A stretch of DNA of 64,000 nt from Chromobotia macracanthus. Lineage: Eukaryota > Chordata > Actinopteri > Cypriniformes > Botiidae. The notes beneath the pieces were generated by a model. The model did no database searches. It saw nothing but the letters and a program-made list of their open reading frames with translations, and had not been told where the DNA came from. This document shows, in pieces, positions 24,155-35,079 of this stretch. Each line of letters begins with the position of its first letter. Position 1 is the stretch's first letter. The position numbers and the translations under genes were made by a program. The DNA lies in contig JAZGTH010000005.1 in the NCBI GenBank assembly GCA_036877525.1, positions 6,094,001-6,158,000 on the forward strand, in the 5' to 3' direction.

Positions 24155-24915
24155 GTGCACTTGTTTTTGCTTTTATATTTAACCATAAGAAGACCAGTAC
24201 CGTAAAGTCACAAATAATAATAGTAATAAATAAAAAAAAATCAATTATTACTATTTTTATGGCGACGCATCCACTCACATACAAATATTCACAAGCAGAT
24301 CATAAAAAAATGTTTTTCAAATTTCATTACGAAAAATGTCAACATCAACATAATAAACTACATGTTATGTGTCAACATCTTAAATGTAAAGTCCCCTATA
24401 AATACTGGAAATATGTGATATACATACATTTTATCTGAGGGTGAGTATGGCCATGACATTTTTACACGCTGCATGTAAGCTAAGCAAAGAACGTATCAAC
24501 ACAGTCACCAGAAATAAATTCTCACAACAAACACCCTTTTAACATGAAACCAAGAAATGAGACCTACACCTTCACTGTCTCTCCACAGCCTCTCTAATGT
24601 TTGTATCACCCAGGACATCAAAAGCTTTTTAGGGTTAATTTAACAATGTTACATTTTAACCAGTGTATTTAAGCAATGTTAAAGATTACAAAATTGAAAT
24701 TCTAGGCATGTGTTGAACACTGATCTGAACTACACTCTCTCAAAAACTGTTTTTGTTCAATTTTTAACTACTTTGTGTTCAGCGCAAACCTTACAAGCAG
24801 TGGATTCAAAAAGACAAACATCGCCAGATCAATTATTTATTTGTTGAGGCCTGTTATATTAATTTTAATCCTGGTTACAATCATGCTTTCAAACAAATGA
24901 CATTTACACACCAGT

Positions 24916-25007
24916 AAAGGTCAGAGAGCAGCTGGGCGGAGCGCATGTGAAGATATAATAAGACCGAACTGTGCGCTTGACTCACTTCTTCAGGAAATCC
25001 AGCAAAG
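24916..25007 (+). promoter_or_regulatory. LOX-2 promoter and noncoding exon
   Basis: A compact block conserved in LOX-2, -3, -4 and -6. It has a nuclear-receptor-like half site AAAGGTCA (24916-24923), a GC box GGGCGG (24934-24939), a CATGTG E-box-like site, TATAATA (24954-24960), and about 25 bases later a short exon ending CCAGCAAAG with a strong donor gtaagtc at 25008. The natural acceptor is at 26979, before the coding first exon. Start of transcription near 24985 is inferred from the TATA spacing. Confidence 0.65.
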
Positions 25008-26979
25008 GTAAGTCAATGCAATTGTGCTTCAATTTCATATCTTTAGGTTTTACAGAACTGCTGGTGTTGCGTGGATGAATGGGGATGATTGTTCTCAGAT
25101 CATGTCAAAACAGGGTTCCTCAACCCTTCATTAATATATTGTAGGAACCCTGTCACATAATTTATGTAATTTATTTTTAATTTCTAATTCATTTTTAAGC
25201 CCCTGCCTTTAATAGTATGCATATATAAATATAGTGACAAGTTTTCTTATCCTTACTTTGCCATTTCATTAACGTTAATTACTGATGTACAGTTAATCAT
25301 TACTGATGTCAATAAATTGCATAAACACTATATTTAAATTTTATCCAATTCATTATAATGTGGAAGGGGCAGTGAAACATTTAGCTGAAATAAAGCTTCT
25401 TAACAGTTTCTTTAAGTTTGTTTTAATTTTGTGCATTATCGTTTTGAACCATACCTCGAATATTTGGCGAACATTGGGGTCACAGGGCTTGTATTGAAGT
25501 ATGCTGGTTTAAAGTACAAAATTGAAAAATAATGAGTTCTTTATTGCTTTGTAATTGAATATGATCTTGTTTTAAATATATCTATTTTAATTTATTTTGA
25601 TCTTATTTTTATGGCATTTAATACATAGAATTTCCTTTGGAAACTAATTCTTTTTAAATTTTCATTGTTTATTTTGTCAAACGATGTATATAGTCTAGTA
25701 TTTACAATTCAATATGGAATACTGTGTTTGTCAGCTCTGTATGCTAAAATGTGCAAATAATAGCCATGACAGTTTATGATTTGTGACCTATGATTTATTA
25801 AACCTATAAATCATTCTTGATGTGACACCTATTTATGACTCCTGATTTATAGTCTACCCCTTGTCAATCCCGTTTGTCTACAAATTTTTGGACTATGGAG
25901 CAGAGAACTTTTATCCAAAATGACTTACAAATGAGAATGTTTCTAAGCATTCATGTGAATATTCTTTTCACATGCATAAAATAAAATATGTCTTTTGTGT
26001 CAGATTTCAGGGGATGGCAAACGTTATTGACAAGGATGTTCACAATTATGATTAATCACATCAGTTATGATTATAATAATAGGTCATACATCAAGGGTCA
26101 TAAATCATCTTGACATGATGATTGTGTTTTTTGCCTAGTCAGTCTTTGCGTGCTTGGCATGTAATTTTTACGAGTTTGCACTAACATAATCGGTTATGTT
26201 TATAAAGCATATGCAATGTGCTGTTCAGGGGAGGAGGGGACGAGCGGAATGACTCACAGGGGTTGCAGAGGGATACTGTAAAAACTGTCACAGGACAGAC
26301 TTGAGGGATAGCTGTATTTACACCTCCCTGCTTAATGACTGGTTGGATTACATGACTGTGCTCCACCCAAACTTCATTACAATGAAAAAGTTTTAAATAA
26401 TATTTTTTTTCCAACTTTCTTTTTACAAATTAAAAAATTGCATAAAATATGAGATTCAGTCCAATGCTATGGCTAAAATTCACAGAGCAGAATTTTTTTT
26501 TTTCTGGCCCAAAAACTACACTATACCATTAAAGCAGTATACCATGTGCTCTCCACAGCCATGTCTCCTAACAGAACTTTTAACCAGCACAACAAAAATG
26601 CTTCCCTGCCTTTACAGCATGAATCGCTTGATCATTTACAGTAAACACTGAAAGTTTGGAAATCAGCATAATATGAGTACCTCAGCGCATAATTTTCTTT
26701 AGCTGGCAACATAAAACAGAAAAACACCTGAATTAAACTTTCTTTTGAATATCCTTTTCACACACAGAAAAATAATTTTTCACTTGTGTCATATTCAGCT
26801 GTCCCCACAGCTGTTTTGTGAAAGAAAGAAAATGATCGGGAGCCCTGAGGTCACACAAAACTCTTAATAATCATTTATTCATTTCATTCAGTTAATTCCA
26901 AAAGCATTCTTGGCTGTTTCCATGTCAATTTGATGTCTTTTTCTTCATTCTTGGTTTAAACTCACATTATGATTCATAG
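25008..26979 (+). other. LOX-2 intron 1 (5' UTR intron)
   Basis: Long intron repeated in the other copies. It holds a second TATAAAG (26201-26207) followed by a purine-rich GGGGAGGAGGGG stretch, conserved in all copies including LOX-1, which could be an alternative promoter. No coding exon seen. A minus-strand open frame of 77 codons here has no recognisable domain. Confidence 0.5.
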
Positions 26980-27010
26980 GCCTCTCTTCTTAATGTTTAG
27001 GGACTCCATT

Positions 27011-30000
27011 ATGAGCCAGATGGATGAGTTTCATGTGACTGTTCGAACCTCTGCATCACCTCTTTCAGGAACATATGGCAGCATTTGTATCTCTCTGATT
27101 GGTACTCTTTGTGAGAGCCCCCCATTCAAAGTGAATCCAAATCAATACCGTCTCCTGCCAGGCTCAGTAAGACATTCACATTTTTAGTAAATTCTAAACA
27201 TGCCTTTGAATACAGCTGAAGACGGAGTTAAAGGAAAGTAAAAATGTCAAGGAAATTAGCCTGTAGCTCAACTGGGGCTAGAGCAGGGTGCTATGACAAG
27301 GTCATGGTTTTGATTCCCAGGAAACACACAGTCTGTAAGTCACACTGTAATAGAATTTACTAGATGCATGTAATGTTATGTAAATATAGCCTAAGTCAGA
27401 CTTTACAATTCACAAATGCATTTACAAGAACAGAATGCCATTACAGCGCATTATTCTAACATGAACGGTGGTAATTGTGGTGTTTTGTCTTTGAAACAGT
27501 CCTATACCTTTGTTATCAAGCCTACAAAGGATGTTGGCAAAGTGGTTCTGGTGAAACTACGTCTTGAGGCTCAGCCTGACTTTCCAGACCTGAACTGGCA
27601 CTGTCAGGATGTTCAGGTGGGACGGAGTTCTAAAGATCCCAATATGGAAGTTTTTCCCTGCCATAAATGGATTCAGAGTGCAGATGGTTATGTTGAGCTT
27701 CGGAATGAGAAAGGTGAGTGGTTTTTGTTCTCATTGGAAAAAACCCTGAACGTTAATCTCCCAAATTGTTTCTCCACATAGTAGTTTATAGAGAGAACGC
27801 AGCCTTATTTACTAGTTTGGAAATACGCTATTAATGACATTTATTTGAAATCAATCTTTTCTACAACATCCTCAGTGTGTCTGAAACAGCAGGAGACACT
27901 GGAAATCCTAAAAGCTCACAGGGAAAAAACCCTTCAGAGTAAACAGCAGTACATCAGGTACACCATTTATTAGGGTTTGTCCACCACTCATTCATTCATT
28001 GCCTTTTCTTTAATGGTTTATTAAAATTTACGCAGCTAATAATAAAAATTTGTTTGTAGGTGGTGTACATTTATTGAAGGTACCCTTCGTGGTGTAGACA
28101 CATCCACTATGACAAATCTACACCCCAACCTGAGTTACACCCGTCAACAGTATGGTTTTCCATTCCTAAAGATACAGGATTTGTTCTTATTTATTCATTT
28201 ATATTTTAGAAGATCTCATATTGATTGAATTTGACAATGTAATATCGTCCCTCTGCTTGTATTGTCAGGCCAAGCACCGATATGCACTATCTCAAGGGAC
28301 TGACTGAGAGAAAAACCTCTTGGAATAGTCTTCAGGAACTTAATTCGTTCTTTCTTTTCAATGGAATAGAGAACACTATTGCCAGTATGCACAACAAATG
28401 CATTTAAACCCAGAGGAAAATTTTATTGCTCAGAGGTTTTATTGCTCCTTCATTGCTCAGGAGATTTGATGGAGTTCTCAGTTGTGTTTCAGTAACAACT
28501 TTGTCTCAGATCTTTCTCCTAAAATTGCTTAGCAGAATTAAAAAAACTGAGTAAATCTGAGTTCAGTTTGAGATATTGCTGAGATCTCTTCTAAAACTCT
28601 TGTAGGGACTTCTGTGAGATTTATGGGTCTTTTTCTCAGGTGAAATATCAGAGACATGGGAGACTTAAGCAAAAGTTTCCATTTGCTCTCTGTTTAATCT
28701 CATTGCTGTCTAGAAGAAATAATTGAAATATTAAGGAGATCTCATCTATGATTTTTCTTTTAAATATGGGAATAAACATAAACAGCCACAATATCTAATG
28801 CATAATTAAAAATAGTATTACCTCTATTTAATAATTTCTTCTCTCAACATTGTTCATGTTTTTTCTTTTTGGTTTTATAATTTTCTTGTCCTGTATTTCC
28901 CTTGTAGAATATGTTCAGGCTCATTGGAAAGAGGACGCTTTCTTTGGATATCAGTGTCTCAATGGCAGCAATCCTCTGTGTATTAAACAAATCCACAAGT
29001 TACCACCTAACCTGGCTGTCACGCCAGACATGGTCAAATCTTTTCTGCCACGGGGGTCTTCCCTGAAGCACGAGATGGAGGTGTGTTTGTGTGCGTGTTT
29101 GATTTGCGAGGCATTTGAATTTTGTGTGACTTTGTGTTTATACCACAGAAAGGACATATTTATCTTCTGGATTATGACATCCTGGACCAGTTGCCTGCTA
29201 ATACAGTCAATGGCAAAAAGACCTACTTTACTGCTCCCCTTTGTCTTCTGCATTACAATCAGCATGGAGAACTGAAGCCAATTGCCATACAAGTATGGAT
29301 TATTGTTTCCTTTGGATATCAAAATATCTACATACTTCCGTAAAGTTGAAGTTAAAATCAAAATCGTGTTATCTTTTTTTTTTTAACTTTATTATAAGTT
29401 TAGTTTAGTATATATTAATTTTATTATTTTTATTTTATTATTTCCAAATTTTATTATTTCAGCTTCAACAGGCTTCAGGTCCACAGAACCCTGTTTTCCT
29501 GCCTTCTGATCCCACACCTGATTGGTTGCTTGCAAAGATGTGGGTGCGTAATGCAGATGTTTTCATCCATTTGCTGCTTTCCCACCTCCTGCGCACTCAT
29601 CTTGTAGGAGAGGTGTTCTGTGTCGCCACACTCAGACAGCTGCCGGAAATCCATCCACTATACCAGGTACAAATAGACAAACCTAAAGTCACGCTGCAAA
29701 GTATAAACAAATAACTTGAGCTCTTAGTATTGTTTATGTGTTTGTATATGGAAAATGTGTTTGTATGTTTATGTGTGGTTTTCCTGTAGCTCAGTTGGTG
29801 GCACACTGTGTTAGTGGCGTACATAGTTATGAAATGTACATTTAATGCTCTGTAAGTCGCTTTGGGTAAAAGTGTCTGACAAATGTAAGAGATTATAATT
29901 TGTCCTTACACTGGATGCTTTGAATTAATAGTTACTAATGTGCCTCTGTTTTTAGCTCCTGATGCCACATATCCAAAATGTTCTTCAGATCAACATTAAG

Positions 30001-32018
30001 GGTAGAACCATTCTTGTGGGCACAGGTGGTGTTGTTGACAAGGTTTGTTCCCTTAAAGGTGCATTAGGTGATTTCTTGAGAAACACTTGATATTTAAAAT
30101 CAACAGCCAAACAAACACACCCCTTCCTTAATTGCTCCGCCCTCAAAATAACAACACGTTATACGACACAGGCAACAACTAATAGCTGGCACACATGCCT
30201 TCTATTGCTAATTGACTATGAGAGAGTTGGTTTTGTCTGTATGATTTTGTCTATGTGCAGACACATTTTTTTCAACACACACAAAACAAACATCTTTACA
30301 AAATTATTTGTTGGGCTGTTGATTTCAATTTTCAACAGCATTTCTCAGAAATTGCTTACAGCACCTTTAATATCTGTGACGTAAGTTGATAGTTTTATTC
30401 TATTTGGTAGAATGTATTAATTCTTGTTAGTTTGGTAAGCTGGTTTTAACAAATTTTATTCTGGTTTCATTTTTCTATAGTCTATGTCTTGTGGACTGGA
30501 GGCAACAAAGCAGCTGCTTGCTCGAGGAAGCCGAAATCTGCGCTACAGCTCAATGTGTGTGCCGGATGACCTGAGGTGCCGTGGACTGGACACACTGGAA
30601 ATATGCTATTACGCACAAGATGCTCTCAGGGTTTGGGACGCTCTACACAGGTACATTGAGAAGATTGACAATGTGGTTGAATCATGATTTGAAGTATGTT
30701 TAGTGTGAAGTGTGAATGATTTGCATGATTTACATTTGCATGCAGGTTTGTTGAGGACTGGATTAGTTTGTATTACTGTAGCAATAAAGATGTTCAGCAG
30801 GACTGTGAGCTGCAGAACTGGATTAGAGAGATCTTCATGGAAGGATTCCTTGGTCTCACTGAAACAGGTTTCAAATCTCCAAGCAAAAACATAAATCACA
30901 GAACTTTGTAGAATTTTGATCCTATGCCTGATGTTCATATACATGATGTGCCTGGTAGCCCCATCCACTATGAAATGTCATTGGTCCAAAATCCTGTTCC
31001 ACATAACTTCACATACATATCAAATAGGCTGTGATTGTGTAACGTCCAGCAGTGGTTTTGCATTCAGTGTGGAGAGAAAAAAAATGCCTTAACCTGATCA
31101 GTTCTAATTCTAATGTCCTATTAGTTTACACCTAGTCCATCTATTTTTTCTAGAAATGTAAAATGCAAAAGATCTTTGCCTCTGTGTTATTCTCTAGGAT
31201 TTCCACAATCTTTTCAAACTACTGCTGAAATGTGCAAGTTTGTCACCATGGTGATCTTCTGCTGCTCAGCACTTCACTCAGCTGTGAACTTCTCTCAGGC
31301 ATGAACAGTATTAATGAACATTCTGAGTGTTTTATTAAAACAAGCTGCCTCCTGTAATCAGTGGAACCCTAGTCAGTCCACTTTCTATAATTTATCTACT
31401 ATTGAATATTAAATGTATGTATATTACATTTTTTTGTCTTTCCCTACCGTAAAATCCCCTGCACATTTAGCTGGATTACAGCCTTTGGATACCGAACAGT
31501 CCAGCTGTCATGTTACGCCCCCCACCTCAGACCAAAGGCTTAAAGTCTGAAGAGGAGCTTCTGTCTTTCCTTCCAGAAGTGAACTCCTCTTGCCACGTCC
31601 TTAGTATCTTGAACCTGCTGTCACAGCGTGCCATTGACTATGTGAGTGTTAACACAGTCTCCAGACTCTCCAAGGTGAACGGCATGAACTGTGCACCGTA
31701 AATCTGAATGTTTCTTATTGATGCATGTGTTCTTTTCATATAGTTACAGCTTAATGCCCTTTTGTATTTGTCATGTCATGCTTGATGATGCTGTAGTATG
31801 CAGATCTAGTGCACATCTAGTTTGTCCTTTCTCTTTAGGTGCCCTTGTGCCACTATAAGGAATGGTACTTCAGCAGTGGTGCCCCCCTCAGACTTGTGAA
31901 GAAGTTACAGAACGAGCTGAAGAAGATAGCAAAAGACATCACAGCTAGGAACAGCCGACTGGAGTTACCCTACCCTTACCTGTCCCCAGACCGTATTGAG
32001 AACAGTATAGCTGTCTGA
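27011..32018 (+). CDS. LOX-2: intact PLAT-domain lipoxygenase (14 exons, 680 aa)
   Basis: Non-haem iron lipoxygenase that oxygenates polyunsaturated fatty acids. Exons: 27011-27166, 27500-27713, 27876-27957, 28060-28149, 28269-28384, 28908-29080, 29149-29292, 29463-29666, 29956-30042, 30481-30650, 30746-30867, 31198-31298, 31471-31674, 31839-32018. All phases join into 2043 nt. Exons 1-2 form the PLAT lipid-binding domain. The full five-histidine motif is present (His361, 366, 371, 389, 398); iron ligands are His366, His371, His546, Asn550 and the C-terminal residue, here Val680 instead of the usual Ile. Gly409 occupies the stereocontrol (Coffa) position, which predicts an R-type product. Intron 12 uses a GC donor. 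The start is MSQMDEF, or nine bases later MDEF. The subfamily (ALOX5-like versus ALOX12/E3-like) cannot be assigned by eye. Confidence 0.93.
27255..27395 (+). repeat. tRNA-derived SINE in LOX intron 1 of the coding region
   Basis: A-box-like GTAGCTCAACTGG and B-box-like GGTCATGGTTTTGATTCCC are followed by the usual CTGTAAGTCAC tail. Equivalent copies lie at about 42210-42330 (-), 51390-51515 (-) and 59715-59840 (+), so the insertion predates the duplications. Confidence 0.7.
28385..28907 (+). other. LOX-2 intron 5 with CTCAG/GAGAT-rich repeat
   Basis: The intron contains a 250-base stretch (about 28425-28680) full of repeated and partly complementary GCTCAGGAGAT, CTCAGAT and GAGATCTC words. 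It is present in all complete copies and looks like an old inserted element; the family is unknown. Confidence 0.45.
29775..29890 (+). repeat. tRNA-derived SINE in LOX intron 8
   Basis: CTGTAGCTCAGTTGGTGGC start, ending with the widespread fish SINE tail CTGTAAGTCGCTTTGGGTAA then GTCTGACAAATG. Copies lie at the same place in LOX-3 (about 39710-39815), LOX-4 (about 48875-48975) and LOX-6 (about 62230-62345). Confidence 0.8.
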
Positions 32019-32740
32019 GTTCAAAAATGAAAGCACTGTTCTTTCTTCTTTAGAAGCAGTATCGCTATAAGAGTAACAGGGTTTTCTAAATTTCAGTGCA
32101 TTTTATTTCTATGGCAATTTTAACAGTGTGTATTGTAGCAAAGCAGTTTTATAGAAATGTATTAGTACAAAAAAGAGTAGGATAATACTTTTATTAAAGA
32201 TGCCAGTTTTTCACTAGATGTTCCCCACTGAGCTAACTACAGGCAAAACTACCTACAGTCGTTTATGTCTAAACAGTCTTAACATGACTCCTTACAAATA
32301 TCTACACCCACAGAATGTGCAGAAATTAGGTTTACCAGGTAATGTCAATATATCTCCAGTAAACAAGCAGTGTATTCATGAATATTAACCAGCTGTTACC
32401 ACAGTATACTAATTTTGCAGATTTAGGATGCTTCCTAACTCTTTGATAATTGTGGCCATGATTATACAGTATGTTACTTTAGATTAAGAACCAGCTGTGA
32501 AACTTTGTATAATGCTACAAATAAATGCATTATTCAGGTTCCAAAGAAAAACACGTAAAAGAATAAAGAAATGTGTGATTCTGTTTGGGGCCCTTGATTT
32601 TGATTTGTGTTCTTAAACTGTTGATGATGCATTGAAATATCTTTATGAGATGCAAAGTTTAGCATATGTGTATAAATCTACATATATATATATATAAAGA
32701 TATAAATATTACAGCTTTAAGGTTCTTTAAATAAATCCTC
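32019..32740 (+). other. LOX-2 3' UTR and 3' module
   Basis: Shared 3' flank of the LOX copies. AATAAA at 32520-32525 and again near 32562 are candidate poly(A) signals. It ends in a short TA run (about 32683-32695) before the duplicated 1-kb module. Nothing else seen. Confidence 0.6.
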
Positions 32741-32980
32741 CGTTAATGAGATCGCGCTTCCTGGTGGTGGCGCTATTGCCCCCTGAATTGGATCAGTCTG
32801 CAGCAGAACTATGGAGAACTGCTGTGGGTGGAGCTATTACATCACTGAACAATTCATTCAGTCTCTACTGCTGTGTGCAGACATCCAGTAAATTCTAACG
32901 TCATCCATCTGAGTGTGAGTGCTGATGAAGAGTGAGACAAACCGGGTCAGACAAAGACAAGAAAGATCACACACACACAC

Positions 32981-33034
<54 letters not shown>

Positions 33035-33765
33035 TTAGCCCACTTAATGATTGCTATCAGGATCTGAAGAAAGATTTTCATTCAGCATCACAAAAATGTT
33101 TCTGGAAAAATTTGTTTTTAAACCACCAAATAATAAATAATGTGGGAGAACTTTTTGGAAACAATAATTGTTTTCACAGTTCGGTTTGTTACCGCTAGTG
33201 GCGCACAAATCACACGCTTCATTAAACTTATGAAAGTGTTTACTGAATGTTAAAACTTTCTCGTTTTGTACGAAACTTCGGATTAGGTTGGATGATCTAC
33301 TCTTGTATTAACATCTGTTACAGGTAAATGTTGGGGGGGGCATTAATACATCTAAACGATCTAGCTAGCGTGTTTTGTTAGAAATGTTTTCACATATACA
33401 TAGCTTTCGTTTTTTATTCAATGTAATTCATACGATGTGTTACAAGTAATTGTGTGCTGCTAAAATGTATTTAATTGTGTTGCATTTTGACTTGAGATTA
33501 AATCAGATGCACTCAGTGTTGCGGCTGAAGGTGAGCTCTTGAGCTCTTTTATTATTTGTAATTTATTAAGATATGTTTTGTTTTGGCTCACAGTTTTGAA
33601 TCTACAACAGACGACAGAGTGTCATTTAGTTTGTCTTACGACAACTTGTCTTGTCTTTTGTTAGGCCCGTGTAATTCGCATGGGTAAAGTCCTGTAGTAG
33701 TCGCAGAGGGGAGCCTAAAACGATATAAAGTTGGTTCGAATTTTGACAATAGTCAGAGATGGAAG
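32740..33765 (+). repeat. About 1-kb duplicated module with an exon-like core (copy 2)
   Basis: Sister of 22250-23290, including a shorter GATA array (about 32981-33033). The exon-like core at about 33508-33531 now codes MHSVLRLK (one changed codon) with the same gtgagc donor. The match to copy 1 ends at about 33760, within the spacer. Confidence 0.55.
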
Positions 33766-34085
33766 GAACATAATGCAGATGTTTTGACTGAGTTCAAAAT
33801 TCATAAGTTTAAATGAATTAATTTAAAATGCACACAGTTTGATTTTTCAGCTTTAAAAGGTGATTTGTTACTTGTTTTAGGACAACATTTCCATTGAACA
33901 ACATTTCCATTGCTATTGAATTGCATTACAAATTTATTTTTAAACATACAGAATTCCATTTCAACTTCAAAGGTTGTGTCTTGGTACTGATGTTGGTTCT
34001 GTCTTGGTACGTTTGTTAAAACAACATCAAAATTTAATTCATAGAACTATAACATAACACATGGTATGAAAGTGTGAACAAATAC
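33766..34085. other. Spacer remnant and unassigned sequence
   Basis: A short piece of LOX spacer (about 33766-33835, resembling 23703-23775) is followed by AT-rich sequence in which I recognise nothing. Confidence 0.4.
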
Positions 34086-35063
34086 AAATCTCATCAAGTT
34101 TATTGTCACATCACCTCAACATGTGTAGAGGTGAGTGAAAATCCTGAGTGCGGCTCCAGACAGTGCAGTATGTAAAACAGACAGGTAACAGTAACAAAAA
34201 ATATACATATAACAGTATGTATTATATACAATGACAAAATGGACAGAATATACACAATTACAAATGTACAATATACATTATATGCACATGGACATGTAGT
34301 GTATGTACATGTACAAAAATACATATGTAACAATTTACATCTGTACACACAATATGTGTATTTACATATATGTGCATACACACCTTGCTATGTGATGTGT
34401 GAAGTAGTTAAAGTGCAGTGTATGGAGAAGGGTGGGGGTGGACTGAGATTATATCAATTCACATTAAGTTATCGGACAGCTTGAAGAATGAAGTTGTCCC
34501 TTTGTTGGCTAGTGCGGGTCTGGATGCAGCGGTCTCGTCTACCTGAGGGTAGTAGGGAGAGCAGACTGTGACTTGGGTGTCTAGAGTCACTGATGATCCT
34601 CTGGGCATTTCTCAGACACCACCTGTTGTAGATATCCTGGAGGGAGGGAAGCAGTAGTTTGGCATCAAGCTTAGAGGGTACTATGATGTTGAATGCTGAG
34701 CTGTAGTCCACAAACAGCATCCTCACATATGTGTTCTTTTTCCAGGTTTGAGAGGGCAGTGTGTTGGGCAACGGCATCATCTGTAGAGCGGTTGTCACAG
34801 TAGGCAAACCGTTGTGGGTCCAGTGAGGCAGGTAGTACAGAGCAGATGTAGTCTCGGATCAGTCTTTTAAAGCACTTGCTGATGATGGGCGTCAGAGCAA
34901 CAGGGTGCCAGTCATTCAAGCATGTGATCTTTGATTGTTTTGGTGCAGGCACAATTGTTAAAAAGACCCGTATACTAGTCAAATTATACCTTCTAATTAG
35001 ATCTCTCTTTGCTTGATTGTTTGCCGAGATTGATCGGCACGCAGCATTCAGCACAGCCACCAA
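34086..35063 (-). mobile_element. Non-LTR retrotransposon (L2/Rex-like LINE) fragment, decayed
   Basis: Minus-strand reverse-transcriptase remnants in two frames. The upstream frame has KQSKITCLNDWHPVALT and a YCDNRSTDDAV-like segment (35063-34671). The downstream frame has the FVDYSSAFN catalytic-block signature followed, after a deletion, by the conserved C-terminal end NAQRIISDSRHPSH and LPSGRRDRCI (34807-34469). A 3' UTR of the type TTTATTGTCACAT extends to about 34090. It is frameshifted and cannot be active. Confidence 0.85.
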
Positions 35064-35079
35064 TCAGCATTCTCAGATC

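Noticed and set aside
24058..24438. 126-codon open frame starting before the tRNA-Asp
   Set aside because: Its only distinctive part is the translated tRNA gene; the rest is AT-rich spacer.
26181..26414. Minus-strand open frame repeated at 18840-19085 and, in sense orientation, near 43080-43260 and 52260-52450
   Set aside because: It repeats only because it lies in the shared LOX intron 1; it changes frame and length between copies and shows no recognisable domain.
27416..27499. Upstream extension of LOX exon 2 as an alternative protein start
   Set aside because: The ATG lies in the intron before a good acceptor (27499), and the PLAT domain needs exon 1; the joined model fits the family better.
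30609..30968. 121-codon open frames antisense to LOX exons 10-11 (also 38632-38997, 47775-48140, 63052-63417)
   Set aside because: They are exact shadows of conserved coding exons on the other strand; no independent start context or family match.
34106..34381. 91-codon frame rich in Tyr, Cys and Thr
   Set aside because: Low-complexity TATA/TACA-rich LINE 3' flank; composition explains it and no domain is seen.
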